64,000 nt of DNA from positions 148,924 to 212,923 of the forward strand of contig NZ_OAOF01000008.1 in assembly GCF_900205965.1 (NCBI RefSeq). Reading direction: 5' to 3'. The notes under the pieces were generated by a model. The model did not search any database and had not been told where the DNA came from. It was given only the letters and a program-made list of their open reading frames with translations. This document shows, in pieces, positions 17,860-25,991 of this stretch. Both the position numbers and the translations under genes were made by a program. Every line of letters starts with the position of its first letter. Within the stretch, counting starts at the first letter, position 1. This DNA comes from Lacrimispora amygdalina (lineage in GTDB: Bacteria > Bacillota > Clostridia > Lachnospirales > Lachnospiraceae).

Positions 17860-19025
17860 GAAATCCATTATCAGACCGAATAACAGGGATTCCATCCTCT
17901 GGAATCCGTAAATTTTTTGATATTGTCAGTGAGATGAAGGATGCCATCTCTTTGGGTGTGGGAGAGCCTGATTTTGATACACCCTGGCATATCCGGGAAG
18001 AGGGCATTTATTCCCTGGAAAAGGGCCGGACCTTTTATACTTCCAATGCCGGACTAAAGGAGCTTAAGACGGAAATCTGCAGTTATTTAAGCCGCCGTTT
18101 CGAGGTTACATATGATCCGGATCATGAGGTGATGGTAACTGTAGGCGGAAGCGAGGCCATTGATATTGCGCTTCGTGCCATGTTAGACCCTGGTGATGAG
18201 GTGCTGATTCCTCAGCCCAGCTATGTTTCCTATGTTCCCTGTACCATACTTGCCAATGGAGTTCCTGTCATCATAGATCTGGAGGCGAAGGACCAGTTTA
18301 AGCTGACAAAGGAAAAGCTTCTTGAAAAGATTACTCCCAAAACAAAGGTTTTGATCCTTCCATTTCCAAACAATCCCACAGGTGCTGTTATGAATGCGGA
18401 TGAGCTCAAGGAGATAGCAGAGATTATTCTTGAGAAAGATTTGTTCGTGATCTCAGATGAGATTTATGCAGAACTGACCTATGGCGGCGAGCATACAACG
18501 ATTGCAGCTTTTCCGGGGATGAAGGACCGGACCGTTCTGATTAACGGTTTCTCGAAATCCTATGCAATGACAGGCTGGAGACTGGGGTATGCCGCTGCGC
18601 CCAGACTGATCTTAGAGCAGATGTTAAAGATCCATCAGTTTGCCATTATGTGTGCACCTACCACCAGCCAGTATGCGGCAGTTGCCGCACTGCGGGATGG
18701 GGATAAGGATGTAGGAGTCATGCGGGAATCCTATAATCAGAGAAGACGCTATTTAATGCATGCATTTCAGGAGATGGGGCTTGAATGCTTTGAGCCTAAC
18801 GGTGCCTTTTATACATTTCCCAGTATCAAACGGTTTGGCATGACCTCCGATGAATTTGCTACCCGGCTTTTGATGGAAGAAAAAGTGGCGGTTGTGCCAG
18901 GGACTGCATTTGGAGACTGCGGAGAAGGGTATCTGCGTATCTCTTATGCGTACTCCTTAAAAAGCTTAAAAGAAGCTTTAAGCCGTATGGAACGCTTTAT
19001 TAAGAAACTGGATGGAAAGGCGTAA
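17856..19025 (+). CDS. PLP-dependent class I/II aminotransferase
   Basis: A 389-residue fold-type I enzyme. The PLP lysine lies in FSKSYAMTGWRLGY; other family motifs are LPFPNNPTGAV, ISDEIYAELTY and the C-terminal RISYAYS. The overall layout fits PatA/AspB-like aromatic or N-acetyl-diaminopimelate aminotransferases; substrate is not resolved. Start is GTG 17856 in a GTGA overlap with the Lrp gene, indicating translational coupling. Confidence 0.88.
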   Translation: MRNPLSDRITGIPSSGIRKFFDIVSEMKDAISLGVGEPDFDTPWHIREEGIYSLEKGRTFYTSNAGLKELKTEICSYLSRRFEVTYDPDHEVMVTVGGSEAIDIALRAMLDPGDEVLIPQPSYVSYVPCTILANGVPVIIDLEAKDQFKLTKEKLLEKITPKTKVLILPFPNNPTGAVMNADELKEIAEIILEKDLFVISDEIYAELTYGGEHTTIAAFPGMKDRTVLINGFSKSYAMTGWRLGYAAAPRLILEQMLKIHQFAIMCAPTTSQYAAVAALRDGDKDVGVMRESYNQRRRYLMHAFQEMGLECFEPNGAFYTFPSIKRFGMTSDEFATRLLMEEKVAVVPGTAFGDCGEGYLRISYAYSLKSLKEALSRMERFIKKLDGKA

Positions 19026-19030
19026 TTATC

Positions 19031-19525
19031 ATGAATATTGTACTATTGGAACCGGAGATGCCGGCAAATACGGGAAATATCGGAAGAACCTGTGCAGCAA
19101 CGGATACAAGACTGCATCTGATTCAGCCTTTAGGCTTTAGACTGAATGATAAGCTTATTAAACGGGCTGGTCTTGATTATTGGGACAAGCTGGATGTTAC
19201 GGTATACAGTGATTATCAGGATTTTCTGGACCGGAATCCGGGGGCAAAAATCTATATGGCCACCACAAAGGGACGCCATGTTTACTCCGACGTAGCATAT
19301 GAACCAGACTGCTTTCTTATGTTTGGTAAGGAAAGTGCGGGAATACCCGAAGAGATACTTGTAGAACATGAAGACCGCTGTGTGAGAATACCCATGTGGG
19401 GTGATATTCGTTCTCTCAACTTGTCTAACTCGGTTTCCATTGTTCTATATGAAGCGTTAAGACAGAATGGATTTGAACATATGACCATGCAGGGGGAGCT
19501 TCATCATCTCCATTGGAAGGAATAG
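19031..19525 (+). CDS. trmL: tRNA (cytidine(34)-2'-O)-methyltransferase
   Basis: A 164-residue SPOUT methyltransferase with the trefoil-knot motifs PEMPANTGNIGRTCAA, FGKESAGIPEEIL and IPMWGDIRSLNLSNSVSI. It methylates the wobble ribose of tRNA-Leu. It begins 5 bp after the aminotransferase and ends 5 bp before a bidirectional terminator. Confidence 0.93.
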   Translation: MNIVLLEPEMPANTGNIGRTCAATDTRLHLIQPLGFRLNDKLIKRAGLDYWDKLDVTVYSDYQDFLDRNPGAKIYMATTKGRHVYSDVAYEPDCFLMFGKESAGIPEEILVEHEDRCVRIPMWGDIRSLNLSNSVSIVLYEALRQNGFEHMTMQGELHHLHWKE

Positions 19526-19530
19526 AACTG

Positions 19531-19567
19531 AAAACGCCTTGACCATTAAGAGTCAAGGCGTTTTTTG
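19531..19567. terminator. Bidirectional intrinsic terminator between trmL and the permease
   Basis: AAAACGCCTTGAC and GTCAAGGCGTTTTTT form an 11-bp stem around an 8-nt loop. The T run on the plus strand and the A run on its other side let it end both the trmL operon and the convergent permease gene. Confidence 0.9.
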
Positions 19568-19578
19568 TGAAATAATCT

Positions 19579-20997
19579 TTAATTAACCAGTACAGAGGCG
19601 GAGGTCTGACCCTCCTCTTCCGGATTTTCCAGTTTCACATCGTTAATCTCATCTAACGAAACAGGGCGGAATGCTTCGGCTTTTTTAATAACCTTTACCC
19701 AGAAAAAAGCAAAGAGTAAAATAATAAATAGCAGTGCAAAGTAAATCTTATAAATAAAGATCCGGGCATCCCCCTCTGCAATGTTCCAAATCATATAAAT
19801 ATCTCCGATAATGCAGATGATCTGCGGGATTCCCCATAAAGTAAGCCGTTTATCCCTGCCGGGAGCATTGGGATAACGTCTGCGCAGCATCAGAACTGTA
19901 AGATTGACCAGGATATAAGAGGTGAGCCAGAAGCAGGAGGCTGCAAGCAGGAAGTTGGTTAGTCCGGAACTGTTTGCGATACCGCTCACCAGGATAAAAG
20001 AGATGACGCCTGTCATAAGGAAGAGACCTGGTGTGGGAGTACCCTGTTTATTTTTTTTGCTGAAAGAAGATGGCATTAAGCCGGCTTCTGACATACCGCT
20101 TAGAATTCTGGTCACGCTTCCCAGCACCGTATTGATGGTGCTGACTCCAGCCAGTATGGTGATTAACCCCATCCAGTAACTGCCGGCCTTTCCCATAACA
20201 CGTTCTGCAAAGATAATGTGAGGCATGCTGCTGGTACGAAGCTCCTCCAGTGAAACGTAATTCCTCATTCCTGTGCTTAATAAGCTTTGAACAAGAAAAA
20301 GAAGGCATACACCAAGGATCATGGCAAGAGGAACATCACGCCTGGGATTTTTTAAATCTTTGGAAACAGGAATAACAAACTCGATTCCTATAAACATCCA
20401 GAAAGCCAAAGCGGTGAGGGAGAGGATTCCTGAAAATCCCGTTACAACAGGGGAAGATTGAGCACCTGGAGCAAGGGGAGTGCCGGCTCCTAACTTTAAC
20501 GTACTAATAATTCCAAGAAGTATCAGGGAACCAATCAGTGCTGTAACAGTAAAGTTCTGTATCTTAGCAAAGATATCCACGCCCAGATAATTGACAATAG
20601 TTAAAAATGCAAGCAGACTCAGGCTGATCACCAGCACGGGAACATCTTTTAAGAACGTTTCCTGAATAACCAGTCCGCACATGGCCAGTTCTACAGACCC
20701 GGCAAGCATATTAGTAATGACATAGGCGGAAAGATTGGAAACAATGGAAGGGACCGGACCCAGGCCAGCCAGTGTATACTGCCCCAGTCCGCCCTCGGCC
20801 TCGGGCATTAAGCCGTGAAGCTCGCGGAAGGAAAAAGCAAGAAGAATATTTAAAATTACAACAATGAACATGGCGATGATAAAGCCTTTTCCGGCAAGAC
20901 CTGTACCAAGTCCCAGAGATAACAGACAGCTGGTTGCAACGATTAAGCCGACACATACGGAAACTGCACTTCCCAGTCCCATTTTTTTACTGTTCAT
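19579..20997 (-). CDS. APC-family amino acid/amine permease
   Basis: A 472-residue integral membrane protein with about 12 transmembrane helices. It opens with MGLGSAVSVCVGLIVATSC; the Gly-rich first helix is typical of the APC superfamily, and later helices carry GIEFVIPVSKDLKNPRRDVP. It is the last gene of the minus-strand amine/imino-acid dehydrogenase operon and is separated from it by a terminator-like hairpin. It probably imports the oxidase substrate; the substrate itself cannot be read from the sequence. Confidence 0.87.
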   Translation of the reverse strand: MNSKKMGLGSAVSVCVGLIVATSCLLSLGLGTGLAGKGFIIAMFIVVILNILLAFSFRELHGLMPEAEGGLGQYTLAGLGPVPSIVSNLSAYVITNMLAGSVELAMCGLVIQETFLKDVPVLVISLSLLAFLTIVNYLGVDIFAKIQNFTVTALIGSLILLGIISTLKLGAGTPLAPGAQSSPVVTGFSGILSLTALAFWMFIGIEFVIPVSKDLKNPRRDVPLAMILGVCLLFLVQSLLSTGMRNYVSLEELRTSSMPHIIFAERVMGKAGSYWMGLITILAGVSTINTVLGSVTRILSGMSEAGLMPSSFSKKNKQGTPTPGLFLMTGVISFILVSGIANSSGLTNFLLAASCFWLTSYILVNLTVLMLRRRYPNAPGRDKRLTLWGIPQIICIIGDIYMIWNIAEGDARIFIYKIYFALLFIILLFAFFWVKVIKKAEAFRPVSLDEINDVKLENPEEEGQTSASVLVN

Positions 20998-21029
20998 ATA
21001 GCTCCTCCTTTTATGCGGTCAATGATGTG

Positions 21030-21065
21030 AAAAAAACAAAGACATCTTTTTAAAAGACGTCTTTG
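21030..21065 (-). terminator. Intercistronic terminator in the amine operon
   Basis: On the minus strand CAAAGAC and GTCTTTG, with further pairing inside, form a stem followed by seven T. It lies between the DAO-type subunit gene and the permease, so permease expression may depend on read-through. Confidence 0.75.
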
Positions 21066-21073
21066 CCAATGGG

Positions 21074-22201
21074 TTAAATCTTTGTATGAAACCGGTCATA
21101 CCGGAAATCTTTAATATCTAAGATGGGTTCCTCTCCCGTGGCCATTTGGGACAAGATGGTTCCTACCGTAGGAGAGATTCCAAAGCCATGACCGGTGAAG
21201 GCACAGGCGAGAATCAGTCCGGGAACTTCCTCCACGTGGCTGATGACAGGAACGTGGTCTGCGCATACGTCAATGAATCCTGCCCAGGTTCTGACGATTT
21301 TTGCATCGGAGAGGCAGGGAAAATATTTCATAATACCGCGGCAGATGCAGGAAGCCGTCTGGCTGCTGGTCAGAGGAGTACCGCTGCTCTTAGGAAAGTC
21401 TTCAAATCCGGAGGAACCTCCGAATACAAAGGAACCGTGAGTACTTTGGTGTCCATAGAAATCAGCCATTGCAGTACCCAGCATCTGGTAGAACATGGGC
21501 GGCTGCGCTTCCGTGACAAGAACCTCTAAAAGTGCCTGGTTCATAGGTATATCAATTCCAACTGAAGCTGCAATTTTCCTGCTTTCGTATCCGGCTGCCA
21601 GTATGATGGTCTCGCTTTCAAACACGGTGTTTTTAGTAATAACCTGTCTTGCTTTTCCCTTATATTTTTTAAGTTCTATAACCTCTTCGCCCGTAATAAA
21701 ATGTACACCCAGCTGACGTGCCTTTCTGTAATATGCCAGGGTTGCCAGCATGGGGTTGGCATGCCCATCTGTGGGACACCAGCTTGCGCCGATTACCTCA
21801 TCGGAGAGATAGGGACATATTTCCTTTGCTTCGTTCCCGTCAATCATGGTAACTCCCAGGCCCTGGGCACTCGCACGCTGAGTAAGGCCGTTTAGTATTT
21901 TCAGATGATCCTCTGTTTTTCCAAGGCGTAAATTACCTTTCTGGTAATACTCCACATCCATGCCCAGCTCCTCAGAAAGGAAAGGCCATAGGTTTGAAGC
22001 TCCGTACATCGCCAGGGGCAGTTCCCGTTTGTCCCGGCCTGACTGGCGAACACCGCCCCCGTTTCTGGCAGAACCGCCGCCTCCTATGTGGTCGCTTTTT
22101 TCCAGGACGATGACAGAACAGCCCTTCTTTGCAAGATAATAAGCTGCTGCATTTCCGATTATCCCACTGCCTATGATAATTACATCTGCGCAGTTACTCA
22201 T
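21074..22201 (-). CDS. FAD-dependent amine/imino-acid oxidoreductase, DAO-type subunit
   Basis: A 375-residue DAO-family flavoprotein. The N-terminal Rossmann motif is IIIGSGIIGNAAAYYL, followed by an ARNGGGVRQSGR substrate/FAD region and a C-terminal FAD motif (ACAFTGHGFG). It resembles the beta subunit of heteromeric dehydrogenases such as D-hydroxyproline, opine, proline or HCN-synthase HcnC complexes. The flanking Fe-S and second FAD genes make the complex assignment firm; the actual amine or imino-acid substrate is open. Starts 4 bp after the BFD-like gene stop, with GGAGTG upstream. Confidence 0.85.
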   Translation of the reverse strand: MSNCADVIIIGSGIIGNAAAYYLAKKGCSVIVLEKSDHIGGGGSARNGGGVRQSGRDKRELPLAMYGASNLWPFLSEELGMDVEYYQKGNLRLGKTEDHLKILNGLTQRASAQGLGVTMIDGNEAKEICPYLSDEVIGASWCPTDGHANPMLATLAYYRKARQLGVHFITGEEVIELKKYKGKARQVITKNTVFESETIILAAGYESRKIAASVGIDIPMNQALLEVLVTEAQPPMFYQMLGTAMADFYGHQSTHGSFVFGGSSGFEDFPKSSGTPLTSSQTASCICRGIMKYFPCLSDAKIVRTWAGFIDVCADHVPVISHVEEVPGLILACAFTGHGFGISPTVGTILSQMATGEEPILDIKDFRYDRFHTKI

Positions 22202-22205
22202 TCCA

Positions 22206-22532
22206 TCACTCCTCCTTCCTGTCGTTACTCAGAATCTTCATTTCTATGGGGCGCATGGGGGCACGGGAAATGGCTGGTTCTATATCACCCGGGGTGAGCC
22301 CCAGTTCTTTGGCTATAATTGATTTTACCAGTTTAGAACAGGTCTGCCCCTGGCAAAGCCCCATTCCGCTCCTTAAATATCTTCGTATTTCTGTTAACGT
22401 ATACATGCCTTCATGAACCGCTTTTCGTATTTCCCCCTTTGTCACTTCCTCACAGCGGCAGATAATCATATCATCATCCGGACAGGGAATCAGTGGACCG
22501 ATATTTATAAGCCTGTCATTTCGTTTATTCAT
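22206..22532 (-). CDS. BFD-like [2Fe-2S]-binding subunit
   Basis: A 108-residue protein with CRCEEVTKGEI and GLCQGQTC, the four Cys ligands of the bacterioferritin-associated-ferredoxin-like domain. In heteromeric proline and hydroxyproline dehydrogenases such domains are either separate or fused to an FAD subunit. Here it is separate. Its start overlaps the end of the larger FAD/4Fe-4S gene by 8 bp, so it is almost certainly a stoichiometric partner. Confidence 0.82.
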   Translation of the reverse strand: MNKRNDRLINIGPLIPCPDDDMIICRCEEVTKGEIRKAVHEGMYTLTEIRRYLRSGMGLCQGQTCSKLVKSIIAKELGLTPGDIEPAISRAPMRPIEMKILSNDRKEE

Positions 22533-24111
22533 GAGAATACCTCCCGCTTCTGTAAAATCTCGCCTTTACTGCCATATCAAGTGGAACCTTCATAGTAAGT
22601 AAATTGGTATGATCAAAAGCTTTTAAACTCTTTACTTCAAGAATTTCAGCCTGGCAGACCTCTTTTCCGCTGCGGTCCAGGGCAGTTCCCTTATCCCCTG
22701 CGGCGGGAAGCGGCAGGAATTCGTAGGGGAGGGTAATAGAAGCATATCCAGGTTCGTACTCCTCGTTTAAAAGAAAGATTGCCTGCCCGGAACAGGAAGC
22801 AACGCACATTCCACAGCCGCTGCATGATGTTTCTTCATCAATGACTGGAAGAGAAGTAATGGTTTCTCCGATTTTAATACATTTTCTGGGACATGCCTCC
22901 TGACAGGGGTTGCAGGGAATGTTCTGGGTGCACTCCATGACTGGATGAATCCCTTTTCCTTTTGCAATTCCGGGGAAACGGTCTAAATCCCCCTCATCCA
23001 AGTATCCTCTTGTTAAAAGACTTTCTGAGACAGGAATTCCTTCGTCTGTGAGGGTGATCTTCTTTCCGCGGTTTTCTGGTGCAAACATCCCTTTTCTTAA
23101 GCGGTCTAATGCCGCTTCTAATTCAGCCGTTGTTTCCCTTGCATCATCTTCTGAAAGAAAGCCCAGATATTTTGCCGCTTCTGTTCCGGCGATCCGCCCT
23201 TCAATCATGGCAGAGCTTGCCTCTTCAATACCGGAAACATCGCCGGCCGCATAGATTCCAGGTATACTGGCAGCGCCTTTATCATCAATGACTGGTACGT
23301 ATCCAAGCGGAGTGTCCTGCATCTTGCAGCCTGCCATATGAAGCAGCTGTGACATGGGTGATAATCCAACAGCAAGACAGATGGTATCAACATCAAAATG
23401 TTTTTCTGTACCAGGGATCAGCTGAAAGGAAGAATCCACCTCTCCGATAATAACTCCCCTGACCCGGTCCTCCCCCTCTGCTTTGATTATAGTATGGGAG
23501 AGATAAAAGGGAACACCGCATCTGGCGACTTTGGCTGCATGTACTCCATATCCCCCTATTTTGGGAGCTGCATCAACAAGGGCGGCAATCTGACAGCCGG
23601 CCTGAAGCAGCTGAAAACTGACTACCAGACCAACGTTTCCGGTACCAAGCATCAGAACCCGGTTTCCCGGTTTGATGTGATGTAAATTCATCATTGTCTG
23701 GGAAGCGCCGGCTCCGATGACACCGGGCAGCGTCCAGCCTTCAAAAGGGACCATATTTTCCGCAGCACCTGTAGCCACTATTACTGCATCCCCTTTATAG
23801 TGGGAGATTTTTTCACCGGTTTTTACGGTAATTTCCTTATCCGGATAAAGTCCTGTTACAATTGCATTTAACACTACAGTTACCTTCAGTTCCTCTGCTT
23901 CTTTCAATAATTCTTCCCCGATTCGAAAGCCTCTTATTTTTGCTTTATGTTCTTTTGAGCCGAAGAATTTATGGATCTGTTTGAAGAGCTGTCCGCCTGG
24001 TTTGGAATTTTCATCGAAAACAATGACAGACAATCCGTTTTTAGCGGCACTGATGGCGGCAGACAGACCTGCAGGTCCGGCTCCTATAATGATCAAATCA
24101 TATCGATTCAT
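22525..24111 (-). CDS. FAD/4Fe-4S oxidoreductase, alpha-type subunit
   Basis: A 528-residue protein. The N-terminal pyridine-nucleotide-disulphide-type FAD fold has IIIGAGPAGLSAAISAA and a second dinucleotide motif LMLGTGNVGLVVSF. The C-terminal part adds two ferredoxin-like cluster motifs, CNPCQEACPRKC and CSGCGMCVASC, giving two probable 4Fe-4S clusters. Typical HcnB/opine-oxidase-A subunits carry a BFD domain instead, which here is a separate gene. Its start overlaps the stop of the 2Fe-2S gene in a 4-bp ATGA. It should relay electrons from the DAO-type subunit. Confidence 0.87.
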   Translation of the reverse strand: MNRYDLIIIGAGPAGLSAAISAAKNGLSVIVFDENSKPGGQLFKQIHKFFGSKEHKAKIRGFRIGEELLKEAEELKVTVVLNAIVTGLYPDKEITVKTGEKISHYKGDAVIVATGAAENMVPFEGWTLPGVIGAGASQTMMNLHHIKPGNRVLMLGTGNVGLVVSFQLLQAGCQIAALVDAAPKIGGYGVHAAKVARCGVPFYLSHTIIKAEGEDRVRGVIIGEVDSSFQLIPGTEKHFDVDTICLAVGLSPMSQLLHMAGCKMQDTPLGYVPVIDDKGAASIPGIYAAGDVSGIEEASSAMIEGRIAGTEAAKYLGFLSEDDARETTAELEAALDRLRKGMFAPENRGKKITLTDEGIPVSESLLTRGYLDEGDLDRFPGIAKGKGIHPVMECTQNIPCNPCQEACPRKCIKIGETITSLPVIDEETSCSGCGMCVASCSGQAIFLLNEEYEPGYASITLPYEFLPLPAAGDKGTALDRSGKEVCQAEILEVKSLKAFDHTNLLTMKVPLDMAVKARFYRSGRYSHE

Positions 24112-24425
24112 ATTGATTCCTCCTGTGCCGATACTCCGTACTGGGTTTGTACCGTCATACCTTCTTTTAAGGGTGTAATGCAGGTTCTGACATTGGGAAT
24201 TCCGTCTACAACCATGACACAGTCTGTACAGCGGCCGATCGCGCAGAATATCCCTCTTGGCTGGTGGTATTTTTTGGTATAGCGGTGAATCATAATACCT
24301 GCAGCTTCCAGAGCCATGGCAATGGGTTCCCCTTCATAACCAGTAAGCGGCGTTCCGTCGTATGTAAATGGAATGACTTTTCTCTCTTCTGGTTTTCCCA
24401 GTATAGGGTGTTCTTCGATTCTCAT
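24108..24425 (-). CDS. [2Fe-2S] ferredoxin-like subunit (HcnA type)
   Basis: A 105-residue protein with a 2Fe-2S ferredoxin fold: CAIGRCTDCVMVVDG and a distal Cys in RTCITPL supply the ligands. The family is the small gamma subunit of HCN synthase, opine oxidase and D-hydroxyproline dehydrogenase. ATG 24425 has GAGGAG 8 bp upstream; a longer reading from 24458 has no site. Overlaps the following FAD gene by 4 bp. Confidence 0.85.
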   Translation of the reverse strand: MRIEEHPILGKPEERKVIPFTYDGTPLTGYEGEPIAMALEAAGIMIHRYTKKYHQPRGIFCAIGRCTDCVMVVDGIPNVRTCITPLKEGMTVQTQYGVSAQEESI

Positions 24426-24450
24426 TTCATCAGCTCCTCTCCTGAATTTT

Positions 24451-25587
24451 CTAAGCAAGGTAGGGTTCCTTCCATAGATTCAATTTGGTTCCTATTCCGT
24501 TTTTAAGGGCATTTCTGTAAACGATGGTTCCCCATGCCACATCCTCAATGGGCATTCCTCCCACGGAATAAATAACAATTTCATTTTCATTTCTGTGGAC
24601 AGGAGCCTTTCCCGTAAGCACATCACCAAGATCATCCACCTGGTGGGCCTTCATAACTCCGTCCTTCATTAAATCCATACAGTGAACTGCTGGTATGGGA
24701 ACGGAATTGTAGGAAGGATAGGGGAGTTCCTCTGCCCAGGCTTCGTATAACTGAATATTGTCCGCCACATTTCTTGCCCGGTTTAAGATAAAGTCATCGT
24801 CGAATCTGGCAGCTGCAGGACAGCAGAGTATGGCACCTGGTTTGATCCATTCTTCTTTGATGTAAGGATACAGAGAAGGATCACCGGTCGGACTTGAAGT
24901 GGCAATACTTACAATATCTGCATTCCTGATGGCTTCCTCTTCAGTTTCCACGACGATCACCTCTTTGATCTGTGGGTATTTATCCCTGACATATTGGATA
25001 AATCCGTCCACTGATTTCTGGCTTCTTCCTTTTATTTTTACAGTTTCAATCTGATCTCTGACTGCCATTGCGGCATCAAAAGCAGTTTTGCTCATAACAC
25101 CTGGTCCGATGATACCAACCACTTTGGAATCTTCTCTTGAAAAATATTTAATACCAACTCCGGGAACAGCACCTGTACGGAATGCACTTAAAATATTTGC
25201 AGACATATAGGCAAGAGGTGCACCTGTATCCTTATCATTCAGTGTCAGCATAAGTATAGATCTTGGGAGACCTTTTTTCCGGTTCTCAGTGTTGGAGCCG
25301 TACCATTTCATACCGGCCATATCAAACTTACCTCCAAGGTAAGCGGGCATTGCCATAAATCGTCTGTCAGGTCCGTCTGTGGGCATATTTGGAAAAGCAG
25401 ATGTTTCAGGAAATGTCATCATAATTCCATGGGAATTGGCATTGGAACCGCCCATCCGGAAATCTCCGGCTTTTAAAAGACGAAACATTTCTTCCATGGC
25501 CTCTACGCAGCCTTTCATGTCAGTAACTCCAGCCTTCACCATGTCTTCTTCATTCAGATAAATAAAATCAACTTCAGGATATGCCAT
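24451..25587 (-). CDS. Ornithine cyclodeaminase/mu-crystallin family protein
   Basis: A 378-residue protein with an NAD(P)-binding GxGxxS-type motif (GIIGPGVMSKTAF) and the family TGAVPGVGIKYFSRED region. Members include ornithine cyclodeaminase and imine (pyrroline-2-carboxylate) reductases. Databases label similar clostridial proteins tyramine oxidase subunit B, but that is only a name. In this operon a role in handling the imine produced by the FAD subunits is plausible. ATG 25587 follows AGAGGTTAAACAT and lies just beyond the RidA remnant stop. Confidence 0.8.
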   Translation of the reverse strand: MAYPEVDFIYLNEEDMVKAGVTDMKGCVEAMEEMFRLLKAGDFRMGGSNANSHGIMMTFPETSAFPNMPTDGPDRRFMAMPAYLGGKFDMAGMKWYGSNTENRKKGLPRSILMLTLNDKDTGAPLAYMSANILSAFRTGAVPGVGIKYFSREDSKVVGIIGPGVMSKTAFDAAMAVRDQIETVKIKGRSQKSVDGFIQYVRDKYPQIKEVIVVETEEEAIRNADIVSIATSSPTGDPSLYPYIKEEWIKPGAILCCPAAARFDDDFILNRARNVADNIQLYEAWAEELPYPSYNSVPIPAVHCMDLMKDGVMKAHQVDDLGDVLTGKAPVHRNENEIVIYSVGGMPIEDVAWGTIVYRNALKNGIGTKLNLWKEPYLA

Positions 25588-25591
25588 ATGT

Positions 25592-25726
25592 TTAACCTCT
25601 GCTTTCTTCATTTTCATCAGTTATAAATGCTTCCAGTTCAATCTCAACCATTTGAGTCGGGCGGTTGAGTTTTGGTGTCACCAGCTCTTCTAACGGAGCG
25701 CCGGAGGCAAAGTTAATGCGTTTCAC
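25592..25726 (-). pseudogene. RidA-family remnant with internal deletion
   Basis: A 44-codon ORF from GTG 25726 (GGAGGT at good spacing). Its first 16 residues, MKRINFASGAPLEELV, are a RidA/YjgF start, and residues about 22-35 (RPTQMVEIELEAFI) are the conserved end of the family; the ~80-residue middle with the active-site Arg is gone. The frame is preserved. RidA deaminates reactive enamines/imines and is a common neighbour of FAD amine oxidases, so an intact copy would fit the operon. It may now serve only as a translated leader for the cyclodeaminase-family gene, whose start lies 4 bp after its stop. Confidence 0.7.
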
Positions 25727-25746
25727 CGAATGTACCTCCATTCATT

Positions 25747-25778
25747 AAAAAAAGCCTTATGATATGGAATCATAAGAC
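25747..25778 (-). promoter_or_regulatory. Leader terminator/attenuator of the amine operon
   Basis: On the minus strand GTCTTATGAT and ATCATAAGGC form a 10-bp stem (one U-G pair) followed by TTTTTTT, about 20 nt before the RidA remnant start. It is placed to stop transcription before the first gene. No antiterminator fold was found by eye. Confidence 0.55.
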
Positions 25779-25882
25779 CTCGCTGTCCTTTTTTGTCATT
25801 CTAACTGTTTTATAGTACTCAGGTATTGTAAAAATCGGAAGTCATAAGGAAAGAACTGGCAGAGCATTAATGAGAATATTTC

Positions 25883-25911
25883 TTGACCTGGAAAAGAGAA
25901 AATGATAAAAT
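25883..25911 (+). promoter_or_regulatory. Promoter of the AraC-type gene
   Basis: TTGACC (25883-25888), 17-bp spacer, TAAAAT (25906-25911). Confidence 0.65.
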
Positions 25912-25919
25912 GCTTCAAA

Positions 25920-25955
25920 AGACACAAAGGCGTTCTGGACCCTTTGTGTCTTTTG
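25920..25955 (+). terminator. Leader terminator before the AraC-type gene
   Basis: GACACAAAGG and CCTTTGTGTC form a 10-bp stem followed by TTTTGTGCTTTT, immediately downstream of the promoter and 36 bp before the gene start. Expression of the regulator therefore probably needs read-through or antitermination. Confidence 0.65.
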
Positions 25956-25991
25956 TGCTTTTAAGAAGGTAAACAGAAAGGAGCAGTCAAT

